From Corallochytrium limacisporum (Eukaryota > Opisthokonta), in NCBI GenBank assembly GCA_002811645.1, contig PDIP01000126.1, forward strand, positions 49,949 through 98,465: 48,517 bases of DNA, written 5' to 3'. How positions within the stretch are numbered: position 1 is the first letter of the stretch; each line of letters begins with the position of its first letter. The notes beneath the pieces are model-generated. The model searched no databases, had not been told where the DNA came from, and saw only the letters and a program-made list of their open reading frames with translations. Made by a program: the position numbers and the translations under genes. Positions 1-10,218 of the stretch are shown one piece after another.

Positions 1-2323
1 CCCCCCAACCCCACCAAACATCAACCAACCAACTATTGTTTCTATATGTATTCCATTTCATCTCGCTTAGTCAAACTTCCTAGTCCGGGAGTAGACCTCA
101 GTCAATAGAACTAGTAGAGTAGGGAACTGGGCCAGAATTCGCGGCAGGTACGCGGCCATTCATGATCCACCAACCAACAGATCCGTCTTCTTGAGTTTTT
201 AAGTCCTATATCCCTTTCGCGGTGAATCCGGTAGTATTGGCATGAGCCCGGCCTGAGTGCGCTCTTTGTGTGTGTCTGTGGCCACCACTCAAAATGGCCT
301 CTCTACTCCTCACACCCACTCCCGCCCTCTGAACCCATTGCTCCAAGTTCTCCAAGGAGATGAGGCCCACCGGCCTCAGCATCAAGGCTCTTCCGTACTT
401 GGGTACCCTTGCCGAACAACAATGATCGCAAGGGTGCAGTCGCCGGCTGCTTCTCCGGCTCAAGCGGACCATGGCTACGTCACTGCAACGAATCTGGGAT
501 TATCGTAGACAACGTGAATACAGTACATACGCTGCTTCGGGACTTGTCGTCAGTTGCTGTTCCCGTAACCTCTCCTACACACGCATACTCACACCACACA
601 TGCAGATGAGGAACGGGGAGGTGGTGGTAGTGGTACCGCAGGGTCGGGCACGGCGCACAGACGAAGGAAACTTGAAGAAAAAAAAAAGGAAGGGGGGGGC
701 GAGTCTCTCCCCCAACAGATTTGGCCACGTGTTCAAAGGCGGACAAAACGTTCTGACCGTCTCCTTTCGGTCGAAAACTTGATGTGTGTCTGTGTAAACT
801 GGCCCTATGTACACTATTGTACAGTGCGCCCGAGATGGTGCTGTACCAAGTCAGTAGGGGGGCATTCTACAGAGGCAAAGGCTTCCGACCAACTGAAAAA
901 AATTGTGAAAAAAAAAAAGGGGGGGGGCCGGCGCCGCGCACATGAACTCTCCCGTAATGGCAACTGGGCCCACTGCGAAGGCCCTGAAAGACTGCTTTCC
1001 CGAGTGAGGTGGTTCTGCCTCTTCTCTCTTGGGCCTCTTTTTTTATTATTGCCTGCGGGGCCGAAATAACTTCCTCTGTCTCCTCGGTAATTCGCTTAAT
1101 TTCAGGTTCATTTATTTGGAAAAAGGTACCTTCAAGTGCAGTAATGACGGGTTCAGTCTGGTTGAGACGGACAGTTTGCAGAGTGGGGGAAAAACATAAA
1201 TAACTGGCTCTTCCGTGCGACTGTAATAGGGGATCAGTTTTAGAAACAACTGGTTTTACGGGGCGTTGCGTAGAATCAGAAACTTAAATCACTCGCCATT
1301 TCCCCTTCTTCAATTACTGATCAAAATATTGTTTGATTGGATTTCTCTGACCCGAACCAACGTATAATTTGAATACACCTCGATCAACAACTGGTTCGGC
1401 GAGAGCATCAGATTTGTACGTCCGTGAATCAAGGTTTGGCGATGCCCATTTCAAAAAGCGACTCCCGTGGACAACATGGGTAAGACACCATTAAATTTCT
1501 CACGGGACTTTTTGGGTGCGCAGCCGCTAGCCATCGACGAGGTTGAAAACTGGCAACACCCAGGAAAGGGAAGAGTGAACAGAGCCGAGACGAGAACCCG
1601 ACCACGCCAGAGAAATGGCAGTTGAATCTAAAGCGAACAAGAGCCCTCAAGGGAACTGGGACTCTGGGCCCCTCTTGGCGAACCCGCTTCTTCATCCCGT
1701 CACCGGAGAGATCCACGACCCGCATTGGGTTTGCATACAGGGGGGGGAGGGATCTGCCTTGCTCAGTGGTGCCCGTTCGGACGAGGAGCCAAGATCCAGG
1801 CATGCCTCCGTGAATGGTTTGGGTCCGAAATTAGGAATGAACGGGTAGAATGAGGGGCCCTCCGTGGGATGGCAAGTGCGACATCGTCACTACAGACGCT
1901 TACCATATCTGGGCAACCGCTCACAATGCAGGTCTGTTTCGGACAGCGGGTGAGCTAAGACTGCGCAAGAATGAAACCGACGAAGAGAGAGTTCGGATCT
2001 GCGCAGGTTTCTGAGCACAGATGAGACCTGCGGGAAAGTGCCAAGCGCTGGAGCGGGATTGGTTGGTACTTCTCTACCATGTACGCGATTGCGCCGAATT
2101 ACACCTCGAGGGTATTTGCGAAATTCGATATCAAGCCACCCTAGGAGCTGAAAGATAGAGAGCCGTACAGACGTCAACTTTTTGGCTTTCGGAAATTAAT
2201 CAACTCTCTGAAAGCAGTGGCAATAACGAAAAGCTCTTTAACAAACCCAACAAAGTCGAAAACAACAAGAAAGATCTGCTCAGCGAACCGAACATGCGAG
2301 TCCTTTGAACCGAACGAATAGAC
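1..2323. other. intergenic region, no recognised gene
   Basis: No reading frame here resembles a known family. The longest open frame, about 124 codons on the minus strand at 1429-1803, has no recognisable motif. The sequence holds A-tracts running directly into G-tracts near 677-700 and 895-927, and a G-run near 1740. The start of the window is rich in C and CCAAC-like words but shows no regular telomere repeat. The promoter of the NADAR gene probably lies in the last few hundred bases; no TATA box stands out. Confidence 0.6.
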
Positions 2324-2893
2324 ATGGGCACGAAACCCAAAACATTCGCCAGTAAGACTCTGCAAAAGTTCCAGCCTACACGGGAACAAAGCAATGCTGT
2401 GTACTTTTGGGGCAAAAAGGATGAAGCTTACGCAGCGTTCAGCAACTTTTACCGCAGCGCATCCTTCCGATTCACGGTGGATGATTTCGAGTACGATTGC
2501 ACTGAGCGCTTCTTCATGATGAAGAAGGCGGCATTCTTTGGGGACGATGAAATCTTGCAGGCTATGAAGGATCCTCGGCTCGCACCACTCCAAGTGAAGC
2601 GGCTGGGACGGAAGGTGCAGCATTTTGATGTTGACCGGTGGTCGGAGGCAAGCTATGGCTTTATGGTCGATGGTTTGTACCACAAATTCGGGCAGAACGA
2701 GGACCTGAGGGTTCTGCTGCTCGATACTGGAGATCGGTTGATCGTCGAGGCCTCGCCTTTTGACAAACTCTGGGGCATTGGTCTCGGTAAGAACAAGGCC
2801 CTGCGGCGTCCCATAGAGGAATGGCCGGGGAAGAACTTGCTTGGCAAGGCCCTGATGGAAGTCCGGGAGAAGATCAGGGGTGATCAGGACTAA
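2324..2893 (+). CDS. NADAR (YbiA-like) domain protein, predicted ADP-ribose/N-glycosidase
   Basis: A complete 189-residue single-domain protein of the NADAR (YbiA/DUF1768) family. The family signatures appear in order: FSNFY (39-43), the Glu-containing TERFFMMKKA segment (60-69) where the family has its EHYFQ-like helix, DPRLAP plus LGRKV (94-98), a Trp at 106, KFGQNEDL (121-128), and the LLDTGDRLIVEAS...D..WGIGL block (132-154), ending with a W..KNLLGKALMEVR helix. Known members cleave N-glycosidic bonds, either ADP-ribose on guanine or phosphorylated riboflavin intermediates. Which substrate applies here cannot be told from sequence. The size matches the usual 150-190 residues. The first ATG is used; the region before it lacks a better start. 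It is convergent with the crotonase at 3238-4219. No signal peptide or membrane segment is visible, so a cytosolic or nuclear location is likely. Confidence 0.93.
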   Translation: MGTKPKTFASKTLQKFQPTREQSNAVYFWGKKDEAYAAFSNFYRSASFRFTVDDFEYDCTERFFMMKKAAFFGDDEILQAMKDPRLAPLQVKRLGRKVQHFDVDRWSEASYGFMVDGLYHKFGQNEDLRVLLLDTGDRLIVEASPFDKLWGIGLGKNKALRRPIEEWPGKNLLGKALMEVREKIRGDQD

Positions 2894-3237
2894 TCGACGA
2901 CATCAACAACAAACGAAAAAAAACTTGGGATACCAAAAAAAAAACACATTTGTACCGAACGATTATCACCTTGGTGCTTTTGCAATCATTTGTCATGCAC
3001 AGCTGTGACATCCGCAGGGATTTGCCCCGTTGGAATGCATAGCTTGTTTTCAACCCGTATTAAAAACATCCGTCATCATGTCCCCTAACCAGCGTAAGCA
3101 GTGTCCAGCCTTGTCCACAAACTAGATTCACCAAATGGAAATACTGGGCCGGCGGCCCTTGCTGAGAGGCATATGTTGCAACTGCCACATCCATGCCGTC
3201 GTCGGATGTGAGAGCGACTTTGATCAATTCAATCTTG
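2894..3237. other. convergent intergenic region
   Basis: This is the 344-base stretch between the 3' ends of the NADAR gene and the crotonase gene. It contains A-runs at about 2917-2943 just after the NADAR stop, which could belong to its 3' end-formation region. I see no gene in it. Confidence 0.6.
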
Positions 3238-4219
3238 CTATTGAATCATTCGTACGTACGCCACAGCCACAGCCACAAGCACGGGAACACCCACAAGCAC
3301 GACTTTCTCCACCACCGATGACTGTGACCAGGCTAGATAAGCATTTACGGCCAACGCTGTCGCCGGATCGCGCGGCTGGCCTGTCCAGTTCGGCTCCCGC
3401 TTTTCGATGAATGCACGCGTCACCTCCCAAAAGTCCGGCGTTCCGACCATCGATGCGAACGCTTGCTCAGAACGAGTCCAGTGCTGGCGCACGGTCCAGT
3501 GTTCCTCAATCCCTGTCGATACGTAGCTACGCGTTTCCGCTACCGCTAGCGGAGCGTTCGCAATGATTGCCTGCGCGAGTTCGACAGCGGAGGCAAACAC
3601 GTTAGCATCCGGCCGCTGCTGATCAGCAGTGCCACTCGAGCCACCCTTGGCCTTCCAAACGATTCACCAATCCAAGCCGTTCCGCCCGTACCGCACTGAT
3701 CGACTCGCCCGTGAGCAGGAGCTCCATAGCCACATTCTCTGGAATCTTGCGAGGTAAGCGGAAGAGACCGCCCGCAGCGGCCACCAATGAACGCTTCACC
3801 TCAGGCAGACCAAACTGCGCACGATCACTCGCAACGATAAGATCGCAGGCCAGAGCCATTTCGCAGCCTCCGGCCAGGGCTGGTCCATCGACGCACGCAA
3901 TTATTGGTTTGCGCCGGTTTGGATGGAACACGAGGCCGCCAAAGCCTGCGTAGCGAGTACGAATGTCGGGATCTCCGCGGTTTACGGCCTTGAGATCAGC
4001 ACCTGCGCAGAATGTCGTGCCGTTCGCTCGGAGAATGCCGACGCGTAGGTTGCGATCACGTTCGAAGCGGTCGATTGCGACTTCCATCTGCCGGCTGACG
4101 TCACCGTTGATTGCATTGCGCGCGGATGGACGATTGAGGGTGAACACCCCAATATGGCCTTGTGTCTCGTACAGGACAAATGGCTCCTTGGCGGTGGAGG
4201 ATCCGTGGCCCTTTCCCAT
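3238..4219 (-). CDS. enoyl-CoA hydratase/isomerase (crotonase) family protein, frame broken at about 3623-3667
   Basis: The 5' frame (4219-3623, 198 codons) is a clear crotonase: FTLNRPSARNAING (26-39), oxyanion-hole segment CAGADLKA (71-78), GGCEMALACD with the first catalytic Glu at 120, and FGLPEVKRSLVAAAGG with the second catalytic Glu at 140. It then reads RLGLVNRLE and runs into TGA at 3623-3625. The rest of the fold continues in the next frame (ASAVELAQAIIANAPLAV, then FIEKREPNWTG, the usual family end) down to TAG at 3238. The two frames overlap for about 45 bases. This could be a one-base indel, a roughly 49-nt intron (GTGAAT...GATCAG, weak sites), or recoding. The motifs resemble the bacterial, notably actinobacterial, EchA-like subgroup. 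Members act on enoyl-CoA thioesters; the substrate here is unknown. After the normal end lies a 45-residue extension with a hydrophobic stretch. No PTS1 is seen. Confidence 0.85.
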
Positions 4220-5653
4220 GGTTTGCTTTTTGCTTGAATTGGTAAAGTCTTGAGGAAGTCACTTGGCTGCAAACTGACCCTTGCGCCCAGAGCACTATTT
4301 TCACAAATGGCAGATCATTTGTTGGCTTACTCGTCATCCTTTGTTCTTCTACATGAATAGTTCAAGCACCAGAAACGTTCGATGTTAACGTTAATGCTAC
4401 TGGGCTCCAATTCCCGTAGGAAAGAATAAGATAGACAGAAAGGGCCACACCAGAAGAACAAATACACTCAGCATTGGCTCTCCAATCACCCGTCCGAATC
4501 ATCTTGTCCCCTGTCTAATTATTTTCGCTTTCAGTAATGATGACACGAGAGTCTCTTGCCGTGTAATTCGTGTGTGTCGAGCTGGTTTGGACGCTAGTCC
4601 TGTAGGGATTCAAATGCGCCTTGACATATAGCGATCTTTGCCCAAGGGTAGTGGTTCCCCTTTTCTTGCGAGGGTCACAGTTCCCTGCACACTCATAGTG
4701 AACTCATCCACACTCACAATGGCTTCAGAAATTTTAACACTCAGAGGGCTCCGTGTCCGGTGGCGTAAACCGGGAGTGGAGCGTATTCATCAACGGAAGT
4801 GGAATATGGTACAATTGCAGGCATATTTGCTTTGCTTTTTGCAGTGGAAGAGAAGGAGAAAATAGTGGATACAGGGAGGATCTGAGGGAATTGTCCGCTC
4901 CGAAGAAAGCTCAAATGCTGCCTGTTCCACTCGCTACATGATAATGAGAAAATTGACGTTAGGTTTTCGATATCCAGAGCAACGGAATGGATAGTAAAAA
5001 TTGAATCACAAATATTGGAGTGTCAAGACGACCGTAGGCATTCGGCGAAATCGAAAGTAAACAAGCTGACCATTAACAAATCGATGGCATCGAATTCAGA
5101 TAATCACCTCTACGCCATACATACACCAGGAATCATATTGAAGTTCTACTACTGTAACATAGCGGGAAATGTCACCGCAATTTGGCAAATGCCACAACTA
5201 GACTGTCTCTTATGTTTACATTGAATTGATACTATGAGCCAGCGCCCGAATTCAATGTAAATTGGTTTGGTACATGCTATTGAATCGGATTTATTCTTCA
5301 ATATTATGTATTGACTCAAATTGCCTTCCCAAATCGTAGAGGGAAACCTTTTGTTCAATTAATGGGAGTGAGTAGCTTGTTACGTCGTGTGCATTGATAG
5401 CCAATGCAGCACTTTCTTGGCTACAGCAAGAGCAAGTGGCATGACTACAAATGCCGTAAATATTCGAAACATAATGAATCATTCAGTAGGCTCTCCATGC
5501 CATCACAACGTTTTCTTCGATCGTGGTGGATGGCGGTTCCTAGTGTGAGTAATATCTGAAAGTGTAGGAATTATTATATTACGTAGTATCACAGTATCAA
5601 GTTACTAACGCTTCGCCCTTCCCCTGGCCGGGTTGGGGGTTCGGCTCTTTCTA
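4220..5653. other. intergenic region, no recognised gene
   Basis: This 1.4-kb stretch lies between the crotonase 5' end and the 3' end of the membrane-protein gene at 5654. The part from about 4950 to 5600 is AT-richer than its surroundings. All open frames are short (at most about 78 codons) and show no family motif. The crotonase promoter should lie within the first few hundred bases. Confidence 0.55.
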
Positions 5654-6724
5654 CTAGGCCTGCTGACTGGCACCATCCTGTTCTACACATGGTTCATTGT
5701 CTGAAGCTCGGCGGCTAAAGCTTGATCGGCGGCTGTACCTCCAGGCAGAAATTCCGATGCCTGCGACAACAACGACCGCAACAGCGGCAACAATGACCAC
5801 AAGGGTGCCTTGTTCTACACCTCCTGAGCTACTTGTTTCTTTCACAACAGTCTGAGACATCGAGCTTACTGATAATGGACTGAGGGACTGAGCTGTGGTC
5901 TTTGAATCCGTCACTAAGTCCCCGATTCCAGTGTAGGCCGTCACTTCAACGTCAGTTATTTCTGGACTACCTTCACTGGTGATCGTCTCTTGAGTCGCCA
6001 CTGTGGAGATTGGACTCATCGTCATCGAAGGTCGTAGGGAAGGTGGAGCCGTTGGCGTGTACTGGTATGGCTGAGATCGCTGCTGGGATGGTCGCTGTGT
6101 TGTTCGCAGAGGCTGCTGCTGGGATGGAGGACGTGTGCTTTTTGCCGCAGCTGAAGAGGACGCTGCCTGTTGTCTAGACTTGTACTCCGCTTGCAACGAG
6201 GCACTCTGCTGTGCAAAGTACTGCTGTCTCTCTTCAGGGCTCATGGTTGCAGGATCCGGTGAAACACCGGATCTAATTGGCTCTGGGTTTGATGAAGGTT
6301 GTGCTACAGGCCTGGTTTCCTGCTGCTGCTGCGATGAAGGTCGTGTGCTTCCTATTTCAACTGTGGAAATAGCCGCCTGTTGTCGCGATTGATATTCCGC
6401 TTGTATCGATATACTCTGTTCTGCAAAGAATTGCTGTCTCTCTTCAGGGCTCATAGTAGCCGGATCCTCGGTTTCGACGGTGCTTGTTGAATCCGGTACT
6501 AGTGAAGGTTGCACTACACTGTTTTGGACCTGCAGCAGCTGCTGCTGCTGTTGTTGATATGGCCTGTGCTCCGGGTGCTGTTTCTCCGGGCCCAGATGCT
6601 GCGTTTCCTTGCCATCAAATTGTCTCCTTAGCAAGGCGTAATGCTGGTCATCATTGGCACCACGTTCACCATGAACTGAGCTGGCGGTAACAAGAGACAA
6701 TATTAAAAATTTGAACCAGCGCAT
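5654..6724 (-). CDS. secretory single-pass membrane protein with two internal repeats, Gln/Ser/Thr/Pro-rich
   Basis: 356 residues, not assignable to a named family. Residues 1-19 form a signal peptide (MRWFKFLILSLVTASSVHG, probable cleavage before ERG). A Gln/Pro-rich region follows, with polyQ at 57-62. Two copies of a predicted helical module occur at 87-120 and 157-190; each begins DPATMSPEERQQ and continues with an alternating Q/S/A/E/Y segment. A Ser/Thr/Pro-rich stalk spans about 200-300. A strong transmembrane helix lies at 307-327, followed by a short basic tail (RYSRRSSFSRRAS) of about 29 residues. The likely topology is type I: a probably O-glycosylated ectodomain outside and the tail in the cytosol. 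The architecture recalls fungal cell-surface sensors, but no WSC or other domain is present. The start is the first ATG and gives a complete signal peptide. It is divergent from a gene of similar architecture at 9021. Confidence 0.82.
   Translation of the reverse strand: MRWFKFLILSLVTASSVHGERGANDDQHYALLRRQFDGKETQHLGPEKQHPEHRPYQQQQQQLLQVQNSVVQPSLVPDSTSTVETEDPATMSPEERQQFFAEQSISIQAEYQSRQQAAISTVEIGSTRPSSQQQQETRPVAQPSSNPEPIRSGVSPDPATMSPEERQQYFAQQSASLQAEYKSRQQAASSSAAAKSTRPPSQQQPLRTTQRPSQQRSQPYQYTPTAPPSLRPSMTMSPISTVATQETITSEGSPEITDVEVTAYTGIGDLVTDSKTTAQSLSPLSVSSMSQTVVKETSSSGGVEQGTLVVIVAAVAVVVVAGIGISAWRYSRRSSFSRRASDNEPCVEQDGASQQA
6195..6475. repeat. internal duplication within the membrane-protein gene (about 210-bp period)
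   Basis: Two segments, about 6195-6260 and about 6405-6470, are closely similar and spaced by about 210 bp in frame. The common core includes the words for MSPEERQQ. They encode the two 34-residue modules at residues 87-120 and 157-190. Synonymous and conservative differences suggest an old duplication under protein-level constraint. Confidence 0.8.
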
Positions 6725-9020
6725 ATTGTCTCTATCATGCTTTTCTTCATATTCGGAATGAACTCATACGTGCACTAGCAGTAGATGATGATCAAGGCCA
6801 CTGTTCTGACCGATCCAGAATGGAATACCTTCATCTGCTTCGCCATTCGCATTTCGACGGCAATGGCCCAGCCTCCTTGTTAATCAGCAATCCGATCCGT
6901 CCTCAGCCATGTTGGAGTCTTCCCTGGCAAGAACCAAACTCCCTTTCCACAGCTCTGAGGTTGGCAGGCAGGTGGCAAGTACAGCACTGTGCACTTCTAT
7001 TCATCGCTGTAAGCTGCCTGATGTGGATCTGCCGTTTTCGCCCACTTGTTGCAGTTCCAACACTCTCAATATTCTGCTGCCTGCTCTTAGGGCTTCTTGT
7101 CCTGCGAGTCAGCGTGGGCCACTGAAACGCGTTGCCAAAACTTGCGGGTCGTACGACTTTCCACCTTTCGTCACCCCTCCCCCCCCTCCCCCCCCAGGGG
7201 GGGCCAAATCCAGCCCCCACCCCGCGGGTCAGCACGGAACGGTATATGCCAGTCCGTTGGGAAGGAGGCTTCCCATCTCCCTTCGGCTTGGTGATTCGCA
7301 AACTGCGATGAGGCTGCGCACTGAAAGAACGAAGAACATGCCTCCACTCCCTTCTGTGATTGTACTTTTGGATTAATATTCGTACAAAGCAGTTACTGTT
7401 TGGTGCAGAATAGATTTTTGATTCAACTATCGAATCAGTCCCTCTCTGGTGAGTGACCATTTGGTACGGCCCCCTGCCCCGCCCCCCTCGGAATGAAAAG
7501 GGGGGGGGTATGAGCGCAAATTGTGAAGCTAATTGGGTGGGGGATTTTTTTGGCAACCACAGGGGGAAAACTTTTTTTTCTCCTGCTTTGAAAGAGAGAG
7601 CTTGGACGTTGTGGGAGGTCCTCCTTTTGCTTTTCTTGCCGGTAGGGTGGGTGAAGCACCAAAGAAGGAAGGAAAGGGGGGCGGAGGAGTCCCTCTTGCT
7701 GCTATGGCACCAGACTCAGGAGTGTCATGGTATCTTCAGTACTTTAGGTATAGGGAATGGGGTGTATGCGGTAGCCCTGCTCGAGTGCGCCGCTCCCTAT
7801 GGCAAAACCCGCGAAAAATACCCCTAGCAAACGGAAGCGCCCTGAGGGAGGACGCAACCACGATGAATCAGGCACGCCTCTCGGCCATACTTTATCTATG
7901 GAAAATATTGGGTATTTGCTGTGTGCCCATACCCAGGGTACTGCGGCAGTGGACAAGCTTTGTGTGCTTCGGGGGGCCGTGGGCATGCCTTAGATGGCAA
8001 GACCAGTTCCTCAATAGGGAAACAAGGGGCGAAATTTGCGTATTGTGGCCGGGGGACCGGAGTAGAGATTGTCCACACGGAGCTGTGCTGAGGCGAGGCT
8101 AGCGATACACCAGGGAATAAGGATATTGTTGCGGTGCGGCATGCTTTGTTATGGCCACAATACGTGTATCGTATACATTGTGTATGGTATGGTGAATGAT
8201 TCGGATGGTACTGGCATCTACGACATAGCAGGTATGTGGTCCATTCTGATGATATGCCACAGTCGGGACGGGACTGGAGTTTTGCGGAACACTTGGCTTG
8301 CTATCAATAGTATGTGCGTACAGGGATCATAATCTACGCCAGCAGGGACGAAGCGAAATGTTATCGTTCCTAGGATTTTATTGCCGGTGCCATATTCGAC
8401 GTTCCGCTCGCGCGCAATTTGCCCAGTCCTTGGGTATGTGCGCACCATCGCAAACGAGGCCGCGAATTCGCGCGTCGAAAAGTGCAAACTCGTCAGTTTG
8501 TTGCACCCCGTTACCCCCTCCCCCAATATATGGAAAGCGGTGCGTAAGGTTCATTCTCTTCCTATTCATCGCGGTTGTTATTTTTTTCCGCATCTGTAAT
8601 CCACTTTTGGTGAGGAGACCAGCAAACGAGTGCGAGAAAATGAAGTTGGTACGGAGGAGCAACTAAGAAAACTGTACGGTCGGGTGGAAAGGCGAGAGGG
8701 GTGTTGGGAGCCCCCCGGTTGAAGGGAGGAGGGGGGAAGGGAAAGTGTACTACTAATGGCTTTCTTCTTGTTCACTTAATTGCTCTCTCCTTACCCCTAA
8801 ACTATTGCCAAACAAGCAAGTTTCTAACACTGGTTTCATGTTTGAAGACCAAACAAACAAACGAGTTTAAGAAATTCTTTACTGAGATGTACAATTGCAG
8901 GGGTCGGTGCCGATCATGGCATTGGAAAGTTACTTCAGGGATCCTTCCAGGTACGTACGGACATCTCGTATCAATCCCCAAACAAAGTAACCGGTTAAAG
9001 AATATATCACACACATAGAT
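6725..9020. other. divergent intergenic region between two membrane-protein genes
   Basis: 2.3 kb separates the start codons of the two signal-peptide genes, so it should hold both promoters. It contains a C8-A-G7 near-palindrome at 7188-7203, a C6/G9 inverted pair at about 7482-7508, and a C-rich tract at 7174-7195. Longer open frames (for example 6903-7556 minus, 7533-8102 plus) cross these runs, look random and show no family motif. Confidence 0.55.
7188..7203. repeat. poly(C)-A-poly(G) palindrome
   Basis: C8 at 7188-7195, a single A, then G7 at 7197-7203. Either strand can fold into a G:C hairpin. A related inverted pair, six C then nine G with a 12-base spacer, follows at about 7482-7508. 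Confidence 0.9.
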
Positions 9021-9839
9021 ATGACAAAGAACACAATAGCATGGACTCTGAGTTTGGCCATGGTACTCAGTACCGCCGCTCAGGAAGATACTAGCGAATC
9101 TGGGACCACCACCACGACAACTTTCCCGTCACCGTCCACTTCCGAATCCCCCTTGGATGGAAATGGCAGCAACTCCGGATCGGATGCACAGAATCGTGGT
9201 CTGCTTGTGGCTGTTGTTATTTTGACCATTCTTCTAATCAATGCATTGGTGGTTATTGGAGTGTTAGTATACCGCAAGCACCGCAGCGACAGAAAAGATC
9301 AGTCCCACGGGAAACTGAGAGACGTGGAGGAGGCCGCGATCTTCTCCTCTTCGTCACCCAATTCCCAATGGCGCTGGGCTCCTGCTCCACCTGCAGTTGC
9401 GTCCCAATCTTGCAATGCAACAAACAGTCCCTCTGGAGCTCCGCTCCGCTCCACTGTTGCCACCGCCAGTGGCTCAGGTGCTATCTCCTTAAGCGATACC
9501 CAAAAATCCGGCCGCCCCTTACCGCAGATCCCGGCCTACCGCCCACCCACCCTGCCGAGCAAAATCCAGGACACCGCTGCTGCTGGCACTGGTTCTAGAG
9601 CTAGTGTAAACAATGGGGATGCTGTTATCAAGTTCAGCTCTGCCGAGGCCGAGTACGTCAACTGCAATGAATCAGAGGACGGTGCTGGTGAGTACTTTGA
9701 GGTTCCCGCTCCTACCAAGGTCCAGCTCGCCTCACTGCGCACCACCGCCTCTGTGTCTTCCTTGCGAAACACATCGTCGTCGAACACTGAATCCTACCGG
9801 GGACCATCGGCGGACTATCTTGCCGCTGTGGCTGAGTAA
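9021..9839 (+). CDS. secretory single-pass membrane protein with proline-rich cytosolic tail
   Basis: 272 residues, no named family. Residues 1-20 make a signal peptide (cleavage probable before QEDTSES). The ectodomain is only about 40 residues, Ser/Thr-rich with a TTTTTT run and one NGS glycosylation sequon at 48. A long transmembrane helix spans about 60-84, followed by a basic stop-transfer stretch (YRKHRSDRKDQ). The predicted cytosolic tail is about 188 residues, mostly low-complexity Ser/Ala/Pro, with two SH3-ligand-like motifs: RPLPQIP (165-171, class I RxLPxxP) and PPTLPSK (175-181, class II PxxPxK). Tyr-containing acidic patches sit at AEYVNC, GEYFEVP and ADYLAA. The first ATG gives an intact signal peptide. 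It is divergent from the similar gene at 5654-6724. A surface sensor or scaffold linking the membrane to an SH3 protein is an inference only. Confidence 0.82.
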   Translation: MTKNTIAWTLSLAMVLSTAAQEDTSESGTTTTTTFPSPSTSESPLDGNGSNSGSDAQNRGLLVAVVILTILLINALVVIGVLVYRKHRSDRKDQSHGKLRDVEEAAIFSSSSPNSQWRWAPAPPAVASQSCNATNSPSGAPLRSTVATASGSGAISLSDTQKSGRPLPQIPAYRPPTLPSKIQDTAAAGTGSRASVNNGDAVIKFSSAEAEYVNCNESEDGAGEYFEVPAPTKVQLASLRTTASVSSLRNTSSSNTESYRGPSADYLAAVAE

Positions 9840-10218
9840 GAAGACACGCAATGACAAAACACATTCGCGCACTCATTCAGCATCGTCCATCATGATCTCC
9901 GATGATCGTCGGTCTCTCTGTCCTCTCCTTTATCTGCATGTGTCGAAAGAGAGAAGGAAGAAGGGCGCAAGGCAAAGGAAGCAAAAATAACAAGAAGAGA
10001 AAACCCACAAGACTGGGACACGCACCGCACAACACTGCAGAGCCGTTCTTTCCTACACGGCTGTTTAGGGCCGTCACAGCCTTCCGTCCCCGCTCATGCC
10101 GCCACGGCGTTATCGGGGGTGGTACTGGATTCTTTAGGTGTCCCCCCTTCCCCTTTGTAACAATAGTTAGCTCGTTATCAAAGCATTGTGCCTATCATCT
10201 CGTACCGAAACAACCCTT

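Noticed and set aside
1-40. Possible telomere at the window start, and G-rich end at 48480-48517
   Set aside because: C-rich at the start and G-rich at the end is the right polarity, but there is no regular repeat unit; it is low-complexity sequence at contig ends.
5312-5318. TGACTCA words (also 11401-11407 and 44498-44504) as Gcn4/AP-1 sites
   Set aside because: A seven-base word is expected several times by chance in this length; positions relative to genes are not consistent.
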